Assembly: GCA_031291335.1 (NCBI GenBank)
Contig: JARLJF010000183.1
Span: 1 to 57,054, forward strand
DNA: 57,054 nucleotides
Reading direction: 5' to 3'
Source of the DNA: Pandoraea sp.
GTDB lineage: Bacteria > Pseudomonadota > Gammaproteobacteria > Burkholderiales > Burkholderiaceae
Position 1 is the first letter of the stretch, and every line of letters begins with the position of its first letter. Positions 25,947-36,738 of the stretch are shown piece by piece. Position numbers and translations under genes: made by a program. The notes beneath the pieces are model-generated. The model was not told the origin of the DNA. It worked only from the letters and a program-made list of their open reading frames with translations, and searched no databases.

Positions 25947-27416
25947 TTATGCCGAACGGCGCTCGAACACGGCGGCGAAGAAGCCGTCGGTCGCGTGGCG
26001 GTTCGGCAGCAGTTCGAGATACTTGCCCGTGTCGAGGTCGATTTTCTGCGAGGCGAGCAACTCGTTCGCCGGCAACAGGACGAAATCGGGATGCGCGGCC
26101 GCAAAGGCCTCGGCAATGGCACTGTTCTCTTCGATCAGCAGACTGCACGTAGCGTACACGAGACGGCCTCCCGGCTTCACCAGCCGGGCAGCGCTCGCGA
26201 GAATCGACGCCTGCTTCTGCGTGAGTTCCTGCACCGATTGCGGCGACTGACGCCACTTCAAGTCCGGATTGCGGCGCAGCGTGCCCAGCCCGCTGCACGG
26301 CGCGTCGACCAGCACGCGGTCGATCTTGCCCGCCAGGCGCTTGATCTTGCTGTCGTTCTCGCTATCGATCATCACCGGATAGACGTTCGACAGGCCACTG
26401 CGCGCCAGACGCGGCTTGAGCTTCGTCAGGCGCTTTTCCGAAATGTCGAACGCATACAGACGCCCCGTGGAGCGCATCTGCGCCCCGATGGCGAGCGTCT
26501 TGCCACCGGCCCCGGCACAGAAGTCGACGATCATCTCGCCGCGGCGCGGTGCGACCAACTGGCACAGCAACTGGCTGCCCTCGTCCTGCACCTCGATGGC
26601 ACCGGACATGAACAGCGGGTGCTTCTGCAGCGCCGGCTTGCCCGACAGACGGATGCCATTGGGCGCGAACGGCGTCGCTTCGGCAGAGAAGCCGTCTTCA
26701 CGCAGCTTGGCGAGCACGTCCTCGCGATTCGTTTTGATCAGGTTCGCGCGGCAGTCGAGCGGCGCGGGCTGGTTCAAGGCGGCGGCGAGTGCCTCGAGTT
26801 CGGGGCCTTCGAACCGCTTGGTCAGACGCTCATAGAGCCACTCCGGCAAATTGGTGCGCACGCGTGCGGAAAGGCTTGCCGGGTCGATCTGGCCGACGTG
26901 TTCGAGCCAGGTGACTTCATCGGGCGTTGCCACCAGTTGCACCGATGCCAGCCCCCGGGTGAACGCCAGCCCGAGCAGCGCCAGACGGCGCTCCAGCGGC
27001 CCGGAGCCACTTCCCGCGTGCTGACCGAATTCGAGCTTGCGACGCAGGATGGCGAAGACCGTCTCGGCCAGCACACCACGCTCGCGATGGCCCAGTTTGG
27101 CGTTGGCGCGGAAGTACGTGCTCACCAGCGTATCGGCCGGGCCGCTGAACGTCAGCACGCTGCCGAGCAGGCGCTGGGTGTGTTCGAACAGGGCGGGCGA
27201 CAGGTGCTCGCCGCGCATGCGGGCCGTCTCGGCAGGCGGGGCCTCCGGGCGGCGATCGTTGCGCGAACGGTCGTAGCGGTCAGGGCGGACATAGCGCTCC
27301 TGGCGCTCGCCTGCCTGCCCCCCCTTGGACGGCTGACGGGTATCGGAGGATCGGCCGCCAGAGCGGTGGCCGGATTGATTTGCGCCATCACGGCGTTGCG
27401 GCGGGCGTGTGCTCAT
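25947..27416 (-). CDS. RsmB/NOP-family RNA m5C methyltransferase
   Basis: This 489-residue SAM-dependent enzyme probably methylates a cytosine in rRNA. It has the SAM motif VDFCAGAGGKTLAIG, the catalytic motif IV PCSGLGTLRRNPDLKWR and motif VI TCSLLIEEN, with the two cysteines of the NOP/RsmB mechanism. The first 60 residues are a Arg/Gly/Pro/Ser-rich disordered extension, which may bind RNA. Without the N-terminal NusB-like domain match I cannot tell RsmB from RsmF-type members. Its ATG overlaps the purN stop (ATGA). Confidence 0.9.
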   Translation of the reverse strand: MSTRPPQRRDGANQSGHRSGGRSSDTRQPSKGGQAGERQERYVRPDRYDRSRNDRRPEAPPAETARMRGEHLSPALFEHTQRLLGSVLTFSGPADTLVSTYFRANAKLGHRERGVLAETVFAILRRKLEFGQHAGSGSGPLERRLALLGLAFTRGLASVQLVATPDEVTWLEHVGQIDPASLSARVRTNLPEWLYERLTKRFEGPELEALAAALNQPAPLDCRANLIKTNREDVLAKLREDGFSAEATPFAPNGIRLSGKPALQKHPLFMSGAIEVQDEGSQLLCQLVAPRRGEMIVDFCAGAGGKTLAIGAQMRSTGRLYAFDISEKRLTKLKPRLARSGLSNVYPVMIDSENDSKIKRLAGKIDRVLVDAPCSGLGTLRRNPDLKWRQSPQSVQELTQKQASILASAARLVKPGGRLVYATCSLLIEENSAIAEAFAAAHPDFVLLPANELLASQKIDLDTGKYLELLPNRHATDGFFAAVFERRSA

Positions 27417-28063
27417 GCGTAGTCACCAAAAAGCCATTGCGGATCGGGCGTGCCGTCGGCCGCGGGAGTCACCGTCACGCGGCCATCGGCCACGACCAGA
27501 CGGTCTTCCACGAACCAGCGCACGGCGCGCGGATAAATGATGTGTTCGAGCGGCAGGATGCGCTCGGCCAGTGTCTCGGGCGTGTCCCCCGCGTGCACCG
27601 GCACGGCGGCTTGCAGCACGTACGGGCCGTGATCCAGCTCGGCCGTCACGAAATGCACCGTGGCGCCGACGACCTTGCAGCCGGCTTCGAGCGCACGGGC
27701 GTGCGTTTGCAGGCCGGGGAAGGCGGGCAGCAGCGACGGGTGAATGTTGATGAGCCGGCCGGCGTAGCGCTCGGTAAATGCCGGGGTGAGAATGCGCATG
27801 AAACCGGCGAGCACGACCAGATCCGGTTGATGGCGGTCGATTTCGGCGGCGAGTTCGGCATCGAATGCCTCGCGGGTCTTGCCCAGGCTGGGTACCACGG
27901 CCGTGGCGATACCGTTTTCCTGCGCAAATCCGAGGCCGTCAGCCCCGGGGCGATTGGCGATGATGGCGGCCACGCGGGCCGGCCAGCCTTCTGCGGTACA
28001 GGCCCGAACGATGGCCTGCATGTTGCTGCCTCGCCCGGAAATCAGGATGACAATGTTCTTCAT
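27413..28063 (-). CDS. purN: Phosphoribosylglycinamide formyltransferase
   Basis: This 216-residue enzyme transfers a formyl group from 10-formyltetrahydrofolate to GAR in purine synthesis. The N-terminal GAR-binding ISGRGSNMQAIV and the catalytic HPSLLPAFPG block, with the folate-site H-V (HFVTAELDHGP) segment, are intact. Its length is normal. The methyltransferase gene overlaps its stop, so the two are coupled. Confidence 0.95.
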   Translation of the reverse strand: MKNIVILISGRGSNMQAIVRACTAEGWPARVAAIIANRPGADGLGFAQENGIATAVVPSLGKTREAFDAELAAEIDRHQPDLVVLAGFMRILTPAFTERYAGRLINIHPSLLPAFPGLQTHARALEAGCKVVGATVHFVTAELDHGPYVLQAAVPVHAGDTPETLAERILPLEHIIYPRAVRWFVEDRLVVADGRVTVTPAADGTPDPQWLFGDYA

Positions 28064-28130
28064 CGCCGGATTTTATCATTGGCGCGGCGCACCAGACACC
28101 CGATCCGCGCCGCGATGGCCCCGAAGCGTT

Positions 28131-28136
28131 TATAAT
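28131..28136 (+). promoter_or_regulatory. -10 element of a likely ribF promoter
   Basis: A perfect TATAAT lies 149 bp before the ribF start in the divergent region with purN. No good -35 is at the standard distance. Confidence 0.45.
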
Positions 28137-28284
28137 TCAACGTTCTGCGGCGCCGCAATGTCGGATCGGCCGTCCTGCGCATCGGGCCCGGCCCGCCGTC
28201 GCAGGCCACCGGCTCCCGACCGCTGTGCCGCGTGCTTCATCCACCAACGCTCACTCAACGTCCTGTACTGACGCTTCCTTTATC

Positions 28285-29277
28285 GTGCGAGTCTTCCGGG
28301 GTCTACCCAACGCGCAAAGCAAAGCGCCCTGCGTGCTGACGATCGGCAACTTCGACGGCGTGCACCTGGGCCACCAGGCACTGCTCGCGCGCGTGCGCGC
28401 CGCAGCGGCTGCGCGCGGCCTGCCGGTGTGCGTGATGACGTTCGAGCCGCATCCCCGCGAGTACTTCATGCCCGATCGGGCGCCCGCGCGCATCTCCAAT
28501 CTGCGCGACAAGTTCGAGGCGTTGCGTTCGCAAGGGGTCGACCGTCTGGTGGTGGAGCACTTCAACGCCCATTTCGCTGGCCAATCGCCCGAAGACTTCG
28601 TGCGCAATATCATCGTCGACGGCCTGCACACCCGCTGGCTGCTCGTGGGCGACGACTTCCGCTTCGGCGCGAAACGCGCAGGCGACATCGACTATCTGCG
28701 TGAGGCCGGACGCCGCTTCGACTTCGTCGTCGAACAGATGCCGACCATCGCGCACGACGGCGTGCGGATTTCCAGCTCGGAAGTGCGCTCCGCCCTCGCC
28801 GACGGCAACTTCGAGCGCGCCCACGCGCTGCTCGGTCGCCCGTACGCGATCACCGGCCATGTCGTCCATGGCATGAAGCTCGGCCGCAAGCTGGGCTTCC
28901 CCACGCTCAATCTGCGCATCGCCCACAAGCATCCCGCCCTGTCAGGTATTTTCGTGGTGCAGGTGCATGGTCTGGCGGACAAGCCGCTGCCCGCTGTCGC
29001 CAGTCTGGGCCTGCGTCCGACCGTGGACGACTCCGGGCGCGTGCTGCTCGAAGTGCATCTGCTCGACTTCTCCGGCGATTGCTACGGCAAGCTGGTGCGC
29101 GTGGAGTTTTTGCAGAAGCTGCGTGACGAAGCCAAATTCGACGGCCTGGCCGAACTCGAAGCCGCCATCGCGCAGGACACCCGCGAGGCCCGTGCCTACT
29201 TCGCCCATGCGCTCGACGCCAACAGCCCGAGCGCACGACGCGACTTCGCGACCTCCGCTACCGACCGAATTAGTTGA
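28285..29277 (+). CDS. ribF: Bifunctional riboflavin kinase/FAD synthetase
   Basis: This 330-residue enzyme makes FMN and then FAD. The N-terminal nucleotidyltransferase part has TIGNFDGVHLGHQALL, and the C-terminal kinase part has GRKLGFPTLNL and the conserved GIFVV. GTG 28285 gives an N-terminus VRVFRGLPN typical of this family in Burkholderiales; the frame is open back to 28225 but the added residues look unconserved. It heads a run with ileS and lspA, the usual order. Confidence 0.95.
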   Translation: MRVFRGLPNAQSKAPCVLTIGNFDGVHLGHQALLARVRAAAAARGLPVCVMTFEPHPREYFMPDRAPARISNLRDKFEALRSQGVDRLVVEHFNAHFAGQSPEDFVRNIIVDGLHTRWLLVGDDFRFGAKRAGDIDYLREAGRRFDFVVEQMPTIAHDGVRISSSEVRSALADGNFERAHALLGRPYAITGHVVHGMKLGRKLGFPTLNLRIAHKHPALSGIFVVQVHGLADKPLPAVASLGLRPTVDDSGRVLLEVHLLDFSGDCYGKLVRVEFLQKLRDEAKFDGLAELEAAIAQDTREARAYFAHALDANSPSARRDFATSATDRIS

Positions 29278-29435
29278 TCTTCGCCCGCGTGCGCCGGCGC
29301 CCAGCGCCTCGCGCGCGGCCCGCCTCCGCCACTGGCACCTGCCCGGGCGTTGCACCTCCCGGCCCACAAGGCCTGAGCACAACGCCACCGGCGCGAGCGC
29401 CCCACACCGACATTCCAAATTCGTAGCGACTCACC

Positions 29436-32273
29436 ATGAGCGAAAAGAAAGCCCCGAGCAAATATCCTGTCAACCTGCTGGACACGCCGTTCCCGATGCG
29501 CGGCGATCTGCCCAAGCGCGAGCCGCAGTGGATCAAGCAATGGCAGGAAAAGAAGATCTACGACAAGATCCGCGCCGCCAGCAAAGGCCGTCCGAAGTTC
29601 ATCCTGCACGACGGCCCGCCGTATGCCAACGGTGACATCCACCTCGGCCACGCGGTCAACAAGATCCTCAAGGATATGATCGTCAAGGCGCGCAGCCTGG
29701 CGGGCTTCGACGCGGCCTATGTACCGGGCTGGGACTGCCACGGCATGCCGATCGAAATCCAGATCGAAAAGCAGTTCGGCAAGCACCTGCCCGTGCGCGA
29801 AGTGCAGGAAAAGGCGCGCGCCTACGCGGCGGAACAGATCGAGCGTCAGAAGCCCAACTTCCAGCGTCTGGGCGTGCTCGGTGACTGGGACAACCCGTAC
29901 AAGACCATGAACTTCTCGAACGAAGCGGACGAGCTTCGTGCGCTCGCGAAGATCATGGAGAACGGCTATGTGTATCGCGGCCTGAAGCCGGTGAACTGGT
30001 GCTTCGACTGCGGCTCGGCACTCGCCGAAGCGGAAGTCGAGTACAAGGACAAGACCGATCTGGCCATCGACGTCGGTTTCGCCTTCGCCGAACCGGAGAA
30101 GGTCGCGAAGGCCTTCGGCCTGTCGAAGCTGCCGCGCGACGACGGCCACATCGTGATCTGGACGACCACCCCGTGGACGATCCCGTCGAACCAGGCGCTC
30201 AACGTCCACCCGGAGGTCGAATACGCGCTGGTCTCGACCGATCGTGGCCTGCTGATTCTCGCGACCGAGCGCGTTGAAGACTGCCTGAAGACGTACGGCC
30301 TGCATGGCGAAATCATCGCCCGCACGAAGGGGGAAGCGCTCTCGCTGATCCGCTTCCGCCACCCGCTCTCGACGGCCGACGCCGGCTACGACCGCACCTC
30401 GCCGATCTACCTCGGCGACTACGTCACGACCGATACGGGCACCGGCATCGTCCACTCGGCCCCCGCCTATGGCGTGGAAGACTTCGTGTCGTGCAAGGCG
30501 CACGACATGCCCGACTCGGAAATCCGCATGCCGGTGCTGGGCGACGGCCGCTATCAGGACAGCCTGCCGTTGTTCGGCGGCCAGTCGATCTGGGATGCCA
30601 ACCCGCAGATCGTTGAAGCACTGCGCGAAGCCGGCACCCTGTTCCATTCGTTCAAGTACACGCACAGCTACATGCACTGCTGGCGTCACAAGTCCCCGAT
30701 CATCTACCGCGCCACCAACCAGTGGTTCGCGGGCATGGACGTGAAGCCTGTCGATGGCGCACCGGGCGACGGCCGAACCCTGCGCGAGATCGCGCTCGCC
30801 GGCATCGAAGCCACCGAGTTCTTCCCGTCGTGGGGCAAGCAGCGTCTGCACAACATGATCGCGCACCGCCCGGACTGGACGCTCTCGCGTCAGCGCCAAT
30901 GGGGCGTGCCGATGGCGTTCTTCGTGCACAAGGAAACCGGCGCGCTGCACCCGCGCACGCCAGAACTGCTCGAGGCCGTGGCCAAGCGAGTGGAGACCGA
31001 AGGCATCGAAGCCTGGCAGACGCTCGACCCGGTCGAACTGCTCGGCGACGAGGCCAAGGATTACGTGAAGAACCGCGACACGCTCGACGTGTGGTTCGAC
31101 TCGGGCACCACCCACTGGCACGTGCTGCGCGGCTCGCACAAGCATGAACTGGGCTTCCCGGCCGACCTGTATCTGGAAGGCTCGGACCAGCATCGCGGCT
31201 GGTTCCACTCGTCGCTGCTCACGGCCTCGATGCTCGACGGCCACCCGCCGTACAAGGCGCTGCTCACGCACGGCTTCACGGTCGACGGTCAGGGCCGCAA
31301 GATGTCGAAGTCGATCGGCAACACGATTCTGCCGCAAGATGTCGCCGACAAGCTTGGAGCCGAAATCATCCGCCTGTGGGTGGCATCGACCGACTATTCG
31401 GGCGAGCTGTCGATCTCCGACGAAATCCTCAAGCGCGTGACCGAAGGCTATCGTCGTATCCGTAACACGCTGCGCTTCCTGCTCGCGAATCTGGCCGACT
31501 ACGACCATGCGAAGCACGCGCTGCCGGCGGATCAATGGCTGGAAATCGACCGCTACGCCGTGGCGCTGACGCAGTCGCTGCAGACCGAAGTGCTCGGCCA
31601 CTACGACCGCTACGAATTCCACCCGGTCGTGGCCAAGCTCCAGACGTTCTGCTCGGAAGATCTCGGCGGCTTCTATCTCGACATCCTCAAGGATCGTCTG
31701 TACACGAGCGCACCGGACGCCCCGGCGCGTCGCGCCGCCCAGAACGCGCTGTACCACATCACGCACGGCCTGCTGAAGCTCATGTCGCCGTTCCTGTCGT
31801 TCACGGCGGAAGAAGCCTGGCAAGTGTTCCAGCCGGGCAACGACACGATCTTCACCGAGACGTACTACGCTTACCCGGAAGTCGCGGAAGGCACACGTCT
31901 GCTCGAAAAGTGGCATCTGCTGCGCACGGTGCGCGGCGACGTCACCAAGGCCCTCGAAGAGGCCCGCGCGGCCGAGCAGATCGGTTCGTCGCTGCAAGCG
32001 GAAGTGGACGTGCGCGTCTCGGGCCGCAAGTTCGACGTGCTGGCAAGCCTCGGCGACGATCTGCGCTTCGTGCTGATCACCTCGGCGGCCAAGGTCACGC
32101 AAGTCGCGACCGAGACCGAGGAAGGCGTGGTCGTCACACCGTCGTCGCATCAGAAGTGCGAGCGTTGCTGGCACTATCGTGAGGACGTGGGCGCAGACGC
32201 GGCTCACCCGACCCTTTGCGGGCGCTGCGTGTCGAATCTGTTCGGCAGCGGCGAACACCGGAGCGCGGCATAA
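29436..32273 (+). CDS. ileS: Isoleucyl-tRNA synthetase
   Basis: This 945-residue class I synthetase charges tRNA-Ile and edits valine. It has the HIGH motif as HLGH (residues 69-72), KMSKS (about 622-626), the editing CP1 domain with the [13 protein letters not shown] segment, and a C-terminal zinc site (CERCWHYRE, then CGRC, about 908-931). Its length is close to the 938 residues of E. coli. The stop overlaps the lspA start by one base (TAATG), so translation is coupled. Confidence 0.98.
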   Translation: MSEKKAPSKYPVNLLDTPFPMRGDLPKREPQWIKQWQEKKIYDKIRAASKGRPKFILHDGPPYANGDIHLGHAVNKILKDMIVKARSLAGFDAAYVPGWDCHGMPIEIQIEKQFGKHLPVREVQEKARAYAAEQIERQKPNFQRLGVLGDWDNPYKTMNFSNEADELRALAKIMENGYVYRGLKPVNWCFDCGSALAEAEVEYKDKTDLAIDVGFAFAEPEKVAKAFGLSKLPRDDGHIVIWTTTPWTIPSNQALNVHPEVEYALVSTDRGLLILATERVEDCLKTYGLHGEIIARTKGEALSLIRFRHPLSTADAGYDRTSPIYLGDYVTTDTGTGIVHSAPAYGVEDFVSCKAHDMPDSEIRMPVLGDGRYQDSLPLFGGQSIWDANPQIVEALREAGTLFHSFKYTHSYMHCWRHKSPIIYRATNQWFAGMDVKPVDGAPGDGRTLREIALAGIEATEFFPSWGKQRLHNMIAHRPDWTLSRQRQWGVPMAFFVHKETGALHPRTPELLEAVAKRVETEGIEAWQTLDPVELLGDEAKDYVKNRDTLDVWFDSGTTHWHVLRGSHKHELGFPADLYLEGSDQHRGWFHSSLLTASMLDGHPPYKALLTHGFTVDGQGRKMSKSIGNTILPQDVADKLGAEIIRLWVASTDYSGELSISDEILKRVTEGYRRIRNTLRFLLANLADYDHAKHALPADQWLEIDRYAVALTQSLQTEVLGHYDRYEFHPVVAKLQTFCSEDLGGFYLDILKDRLYTSAPDAPARRAAQNALYHITHGLLKLMSPFLSFTAEEAWQVFQPGNDTIFTETYYAYPEVAEGTRLLEKWHLLRTVRGDVTKALEEARAAEQIGSSLQAEVDVRVSGRKFDVLASLGDDLRFVLITSAAKVTQVATETEEGVVVTPSSHQKCERCWHYREDVGADAAHPTLCGRCVSNLFGSGEHRSAA

Positions 32274-32815
32274 TGGCAAGCAAAGCAGGCGCCCGTACGG
32301 GCGCGCGACGTAGCAACAACGGTGGCGCCCGCGGGGGTGCCGCCTATGGACTGGCACCGTGGCTCGGGATCGCGATCGTTGCGATCCTGCTCGATCAGGT
32401 CACCAAGCTCACGATTCTGAAGACGTTCCAGTATGGCGAATTCCGTCCGCTGACCTCGTTCTTCAACCTCGTGCTGGTGTTCAACAAGGGCGCGGCGTTC
32501 AACTTTCTCGCGGCCGCAGGCGGCTGGCAGCGCTGGTTCTTCACGCTGCTCGGGATCGTGGCGGCAACGGTCATCATCTGGCTGCTCAAGCGTCATAACG
32601 GCCAGAAGATGTTTTGCCTGTCGCTGTCGCTCATTCTCGGCGGCGCGCTGGGCAACGTGATTGACCGGGTGATCTATGGTCACGTGGTCGACTTTCTGGA
32701 CTTCCACGTCGGCGGCTGGCATTGGCCGGCGTTCAACGTGGCCGATTCGGCCATTTGCGTGGGCGCGGTGCTGCTGGTGATCGACGAGCTGCGACGCGTA
32801 CGGCGCGGCAAGTAG
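32273..32815 (+). CDS. lspA: Lipoprotein signal peptidase
   Basis: This 180-residue membrane aspartyl protease cleaves signal peptides of lipidated prolipoproteins such as the LivJ and NodT-type proteins in this window. The catalytic pair is Asp140 (VVDFLDF) and Asp158 (FNVADSAI), and NKGAAFNF and [10 protein letters not shown] are conserved. Four membrane helices are visible. The first 25 residues are Ala/Gly/Arg-rich and longer than in E. coli LspA, where the first helix begins almost at once. Confidence 0.96.
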   Translation: MASKAGARTGARRSNNGGARGGAAYGLAPWLGIAIVAILLDQVTKLTILKTFQYGEFRPLTSFFNLVLVFNKGAAFNFLAAAGGWQRWFFTLLGIVAATVIIWLLKRHNGQKMFCLSLSLILGGALGNVIDRVIYGHVVDFLDFHVGGWHWPAFNVADSAICVGAVLLVIDELRRVRRGK

Positions 32816-32950
32816 CGCATCAGGCATGTCCGCCGCAACGTCTGCGGCGCGATTCGCCCACACTGCCACGGCAAGTGTTGCGGATCGCAAGCAAACACCG
32901 TCGCGGCGCCCCGGAGGCGCCGCGCGGCACTTTGGAGGAGGCAATTCCCT

Positions 32951-34162
32951 ATGGAACGCGCAGAACTTGCGGGCAAGACCATCGTTCTCGGCCTGACGGG
33001 CGGCATCGCCTGCTACAAGTCGGCGGAACTCACCCGGCTGCTCATCAAGGCTGGCGCGACGGTGCAGGTCGTCATGACCGAAGCCGCCACGCAATTCATC
33101 ACGCCGCTCACGATGCAGGCGCTCTCGGGGCGTCCGGTCTTCACCAGCCAGTGGGACAATCGCGTCGACAACAACATGGCGCACATCGACCTCTCGCGCG
33201 AGGCCGACGCCATCATCATCGCGCCCGCCTCCACCGACTTTCTCGCCAAGCTCGCGCATGGCATGGCCGACGATCTGCTCTCCACGCTGTGTGTGGCACG
33301 CGACTGTCCGCTGCTGGTTGCGCCCGCGATGAACCGCCAGATGTGGGCCAATCCGGCGACCCAGCGCAATGCCACGACGCTGCGCGGCGATGGCGTGACG
33401 ATCCTAGGTCCTGGCAGCGGCGATCAGGCGTGCGGTGAAATCGGCGACGGGCGGATGCTCGAGCCTGAAGAACTCTTCGAAGCCCTCGTCGGCTTCTTCC
33501 AGCCGAAACGCCTTGCCGGACACCGCGTGCTGATCACCGCCGGGCCGACCTTCGAGCCCATCGACCCGGTGCGTGGCCTGACCAATCTGTCCAGCGGCAA
33601 GATGGGCTTCGCGCTCGCCCGCGCGGCGGCGCAAGCCGGTGCCGACGTGCATCTCGTCGCCGGCCCGACCGCGCTGGCAACGCCGTTTGGTGTCACGCGC
33701 AGCAATGTCCAGACGGCACAGCAGATGTACGACGCCGTAATGGCCGACGTGGCGCACAACGACATCTTCATCGCGGTGGCCGCCGTGGCCGACTGGCGCG
33801 TGCGCGACGTGGCGCACGACAAGATCAAGAAGACGGGCGACGCTGACGTGCCGACGCTCGAATTCGTCCAGAACCCGGACATTCTCGCGGCCGTCGCCCA
33901 GTTGCCGAAGCCACCCTATTGCGTGGGCTTCGCTGCCGAGTCGGGCGATCTGGAGACGCACGGCGCGCAGAAGCGCAAACGCAAGCAGGTGCCGCTGCTC
34001 GTCGGCAACCTCGGTCCCGCCACGTTCGGGCAGGACGACAACGAAGTCATTCTGTTCGACGACGCCGGGCAGAAGCGCCTGCCGCGCGCCGACAAGCAAT
34101 CGCTCGCCCGCAGCCTCATCATCGAAATCGCCGCGCGCCTCCCCTCGCGCGCGCCGGGCTGA
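32951..34162 (+). CDS. coaBC: Bifunctional phosphopantothenoylcysteine decarboxylase/phosphopantothenate-cysteine ligase
   Basis: This 403-residue enzyme performs two steps of coenzyme A synthesis. The N-terminal flavoprotein part (CoaC) has TGGIACYKSAEL, the catalytic-site region HIDLSREADAIIIAPAS and the PxMNxxMW motif (PAMNRQMW). The C-terminal ligase (CoaB) begins near residue 190 with ITAGPTFEPIDPVRGLTNLS and has the basic DKIKK. GGAGGAG lies just upstream of the start. It lies 135 bp after lspA. Confidence 0.96.
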   Translation: MERAELAGKTIVLGLTGGIACYKSAELTRLLIKAGATVQVVMTEAATQFITPLTMQALSGRPVFTSQWDNRVDNNMAHIDLSREADAIIIAPASTDFLAKLAHGMADDLLSTLCVARDCPLLVAPAMNRQMWANPATQRNATTLRGDGVTILGPGSGDQACGEIGDGRMLEPEELFEALVGFFQPKRLAGHRVLITAGPTFEPIDPVRGLTNLSSGKMGFALARAAAQAGADVHLVAGPTALATPFGVTRSNVQTAQQMYDAVMADVAHNDIFIAVAAVADWRVRDVAHDKIKKTGDADVPTLEFVQNPDILAAVAQLPKPPYCVGFAAESGDLETHGAQKRKRKQVPLLVGNLGPATFGQDDNEVILFDDAGQKRLPRADKQSLARSLIIEIAARLPSRAPG

Positions 34163-34177
34163 CGCTTCCTCGGTTTT

Positions 34178-34217
34178 CCGTCTGCCATCGTCGTTGTCCG
34201 GCGATGATGGCAGACGG
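34178..34217 (+). terminator. Long hairpin after coaBC without a T run
   Basis: A 16-bp stem with one mismatch (34178-34193 with 34202-34217) lies 16 bp after the coaBC stop. No T tract follows, so it may slow RNA decay or act with Rho rather than as an intrinsic terminator. Confidence 0.45.
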
Positions 34218-34239
34218 GCAGCAACGTCAGACTCACAGA

Positions 34240-34287
34240 ATTACGGCATTACGGCATTACGGCATCACGGCATCACGGCATCACGAC
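34240..34287 (+). repeat. Six tandem 8-bp repeats between coaBC and the MFS gene
   Basis: Six head-to-tail copies of an 8-bp unit (three ATTACGGC, two ATCACGGC, one ATCACGAC) run from 34240 to 34287. The MFS transporter start lies 52 bp downstream. Such short tandem repeats can change copy number by slippage and so alter spacing in a promoter or leader. Confidence 0.85.
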
Positions 34288-34339
34288 CTGACGCCTCAGC
34301 ATTTCGGCTCTCGGGCCATCGAACACGATAACAATCAAA

Positions 34340-35560
34340 ATGACGCAACCTCCTACGACCGCCCGGCCGGCTGTCAGTGTCTACGGGACACTGAGCATGC
34401 TCGCCGCGATCATGTTCTTTGGTTTCATGACGATCGGCATGCCGCTGCCCGTGCTGCCGGTCTACGTGCACGAAACCCTCGGCTACGGCTCTGTCGTCGT
34501 GGGGGTGACCATTGGCATCCAGTCGGTCGTCACGCTGTTGCTGCGCTCCTATGCGGGACGCACCGTCGACACCCGTGGCCCGCGCCGCGCCGTGCTCACC
34601 GGCCTGTGCGGGTGTGCCGCGGCGGGCGTGCTGTATCTCGTTGCGTCGATGGTGCCGGCCCCCGCGCTCGCGCTGGGCATTCTGATCGCCGGACGTGTCG
34701 TGCTCGGCTTCGGCGAGAGCCTGATCCTCACCGGCGGCATGTCGTGGGGCATCGGACTACTGGGGGCGGCCCACGCGAGCAAGGCCATTTCGTGGCAAGG
34801 CGTGTCGATGTACACAGCGCTCGCCATCGGCGCCCCGTTCGGCGCTTATCTGCTGGAAGCGGCAGGCTTTACCGTGGTCTCGGTCGTGAACATTGCCCTG
34901 CCCGCCGTGGCATTCGCCATCGCGCTGCGTCTGCCGGCGGCGGCCCCTGTGGGCGGCCATCGCCTGCCGTTTCTGCGCGTCGTGGGCCTCGTGTGGCGTC
35001 CGGGCCTGGCCATGACGCTGGGCAGTATCGGTTATGCCGTCATCGCCGCCTTCATCACGCTTTACTACGCGAGCCACGGCTGGTCGGGGGCCGCTTACGC
35101 ACTCACGCTCTACAGCGCCTGCTTCATCGGCATGCGGGTTCTGCTCGCGCACGCGGTCGATCGCTTCGGCGGACGCCGCGTCGCCATGTGCTCGCTGGTA
35201 TTCAGCGCCATCGGTCAGTTTCTGCTGTGGGGGGCGGTAAGCCCTGGCATGGCCCTCGTGGGCGCGGGACTGACCGGTGTGGGCTTCTCGCTGGTCTTCC
35301 CTGCCCTTGGCGTGGAAGCGTTGCGACAGGTGCCCCCGCAGAATCGTGGTGCGGCGCTGGCGGCCTATTCGGCGTTCTTCGATCTCGCGCTCGGTCTGAT
35401 CGGACCGATGGCCGGACTCGTTGCCAACTATTTTGGCTATGCCTCGATCTTCCTGTGTGGCGCCCTCGGCGGCATCGTGGCCATTCTGATGATTGCGCGC
35501 CTGCCGCATGCGGGCCCCGGCACGGCACCGGCGGACTCGTCCGCCGGGAGCGGCCACTGA
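34340..35560 (+). CDS. Major facilitator superfamily transporter
   Basis: This 406-residue inner-membrane protein has about twelve hydrophobic segments and the MFS loop motif DTRGPRRAV after the second and third helices, with a matching DRFGGRRVA in the second half. It resembles the YfcJ/YhhS group of putative sugar or drug exporters. The substrate is unknown. No convincing ribosome binding site is seen before ATG 34340. It lies with the oxidoreductase gene that follows between coaBC and dut, which are neighbours in many bacteria. Confidence 0.88.
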   Translation: MTQPPTTARPAVSVYGTLSMLAAIMFFGFMTIGMPLPVLPVYVHETLGYGSVVVGVTIGIQSVVTLLLRSYAGRTVDTRGPRRAVLTGLCGCAAAGVLYLVASMVPAPALALGILIAGRVVLGFGESLILTGGMSWGIGLLGAAHASKAISWQGVSMYTALAIGAPFGAYLLEAAGFTVVSVVNIALPAVAFAIALRLPAAAPVGGHRLPFLRVVGLVWRPGLAMTLGSIGYAVIAAFITLYYASHGWSGAAYALTLYSACFIGMRVLLAHAVDRFGGRRVAMCSLVFSAIGQFLLWGAVSPGMALVGAGLTGVGFSLVFPALGVEALRQVPPQNRGAALAAYSAFFDLALGLIGPMAGLVANYFGYASIFLCGALGGIVAILMIARLPHAGPGTAPADSSAGSGH

Positions 35561-35624
35561 CCTATTGGATGAGGCGTCGACGGGCCACTATCGTCGATTC
35601 TCGTCGACCTGGAGCATCGAACTC

Positions 35625-36665
35625 ATGTCGCAAACGTCTTCTGCTCGCATCAAGCTGTCGGTCCTCGATCAGACGCCTGTGATTCACGGCCATAGCGTGG
35701 CCGACGCCATCGCGGCGACCGTTGAACTGGCACAAGCGGCCGACGAACTCGGCTACACGCGCTACTGGTGTGCAGAGCATCACGGGCTGCGCGGCGTGGC
35801 GAACCCCGCGCCGGAAGTGATGATCGCGCGGCTTGCCAGCGTGACGAAACGACTGCGGGTCGGCTCCGGTGGCGTGATGCTGCCGTATTACAGCCCGTTC
35901 AAGCTGGCCGAGCAATTCCTGATGCTGGAGGCGCTGTTTCCGAATCGCATCGATCTGGGGGTCGGGCGCGCGCCCGGCGGCGACATGCGCACGGCACGCG
36001 CAGTCGCGAAAGGCCCCTACGACGCAGGTGAGCACTTCCCGCAACAGGTGGCCGAGTTGGCGGGTCTCTTCAATGGGACGCTGGCCGACGATCATCCCTA
36101 CCGGGGTGTGCTGCTGCAACCGGCGGTGCAAACGCGTCCCGAGTTGTGGGTGCTGGGCTCAAGCGAATTCGGTGGCCTGCTCGCCGCGCAGCTTGGCTTG
36201 CGCTACTGCTTCGCTCACTTCATCAACGCCCACTACGGCCATCGCGTGACGCAAGCGTATCGTGAGCGCTTCACGCCGGGGCAACTGGACAAGCCGTACT
36301 GCTCGGTGGCGCTTTTCGTCATCTGCGCCGATACCGACGCGCAAGCCGAGGCTCTCGAAGCCGGCGTCGATCTGCGCCGCGTACAGATGGCATACGGCAT
36401 GAACGAACCGATTCCGAGCCTTGAGCAGGGCGCCGAGGCGAAGCCGCAGTATCGCGAGCGGGAATTGTCCGTGATTGCACGCGAGAAGCCCCGTAGTATC
36501 ATCGGCACCCCGGAGCGCGTCACTGAGCGCGTGCTGGCATTGCAGGAACAGTTTGAGGCCGACGAAATCATCGTGCTGACGGTCGCCGGTAGCTATCGCG
36601 CCCGCCTGCGTTCGCACGAATTGCTCGCACAGGCGTTTTCGCTGCGCGCCGCCGACAGCGATTGA
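35625..36665 (+). CDS. Luciferase-like (LLM-class) flavin-dependent oxidoreductase
   Basis: This 346-residue protein belongs to the bacterial luciferase-like monooxygenase superfamily, in the MsnO8/YhbW-like group. Typical features are [19 protein letters not shown] near residue 50, [12 protein letters not shown] and [10 protein letters not shown]. It would use reduced FMN to oxidise an unknown substrate. ATG 35625 is chosen because GGAG lies ten bases upstream and the family begins there; the frame is open back to 35493 but overlaps the MFS gene. It is 64 bp after the MFS gene. Confidence 0.87.
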   Translation: MSQTSSARIKLSVLDQTPVIHGHSVADAIAATVELAQAADELGYTRYWCAEHHGLRGVANPAPEVMIARLASVTKRLRVGSGGVMLPYYSPFKLAEQFLMLEALFPNRIDLGVGRAPGGDMRTARAVAKGPYDAGEHFPQQVAELAGLFNGTLADDHPYRGVLLQPAVQTRPELWVLGSSEFGGLLAAQLGLRYCFAHFINAHYGHRVTQAYRERFTPGQLDKPYCSVALFVICADTDAQAEALEAGVDLRRVQMAYGMNEPIPSLEQGAEAKPQYRERELSVIAREKPRSIIGTPERVTERVLALQEQFEADEIIVLTVAGSYRARLRSHELLAQAFSLRAADSD

Positions 36666-36738
36666 GCGCCACCGAGCTTTCCGCTTCCCGCTTTCCGCCT
36701 TCCCGACTGAATTTTCGACAGAACTACGCCATAACGCC

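Noticed and set aside
29196..32357. A 1053-codon open frame on the minus strand across ileS
   Set aside because: It is fully antisense to a clear ileS. Long antisense frames are expected in GC-rich coding DNA, and it has no family motif or start signal.
34240..34287. CRISPR-like repeats
   Set aside because: Units are 8 bp with no spacers, so they are simple tandem repeats.
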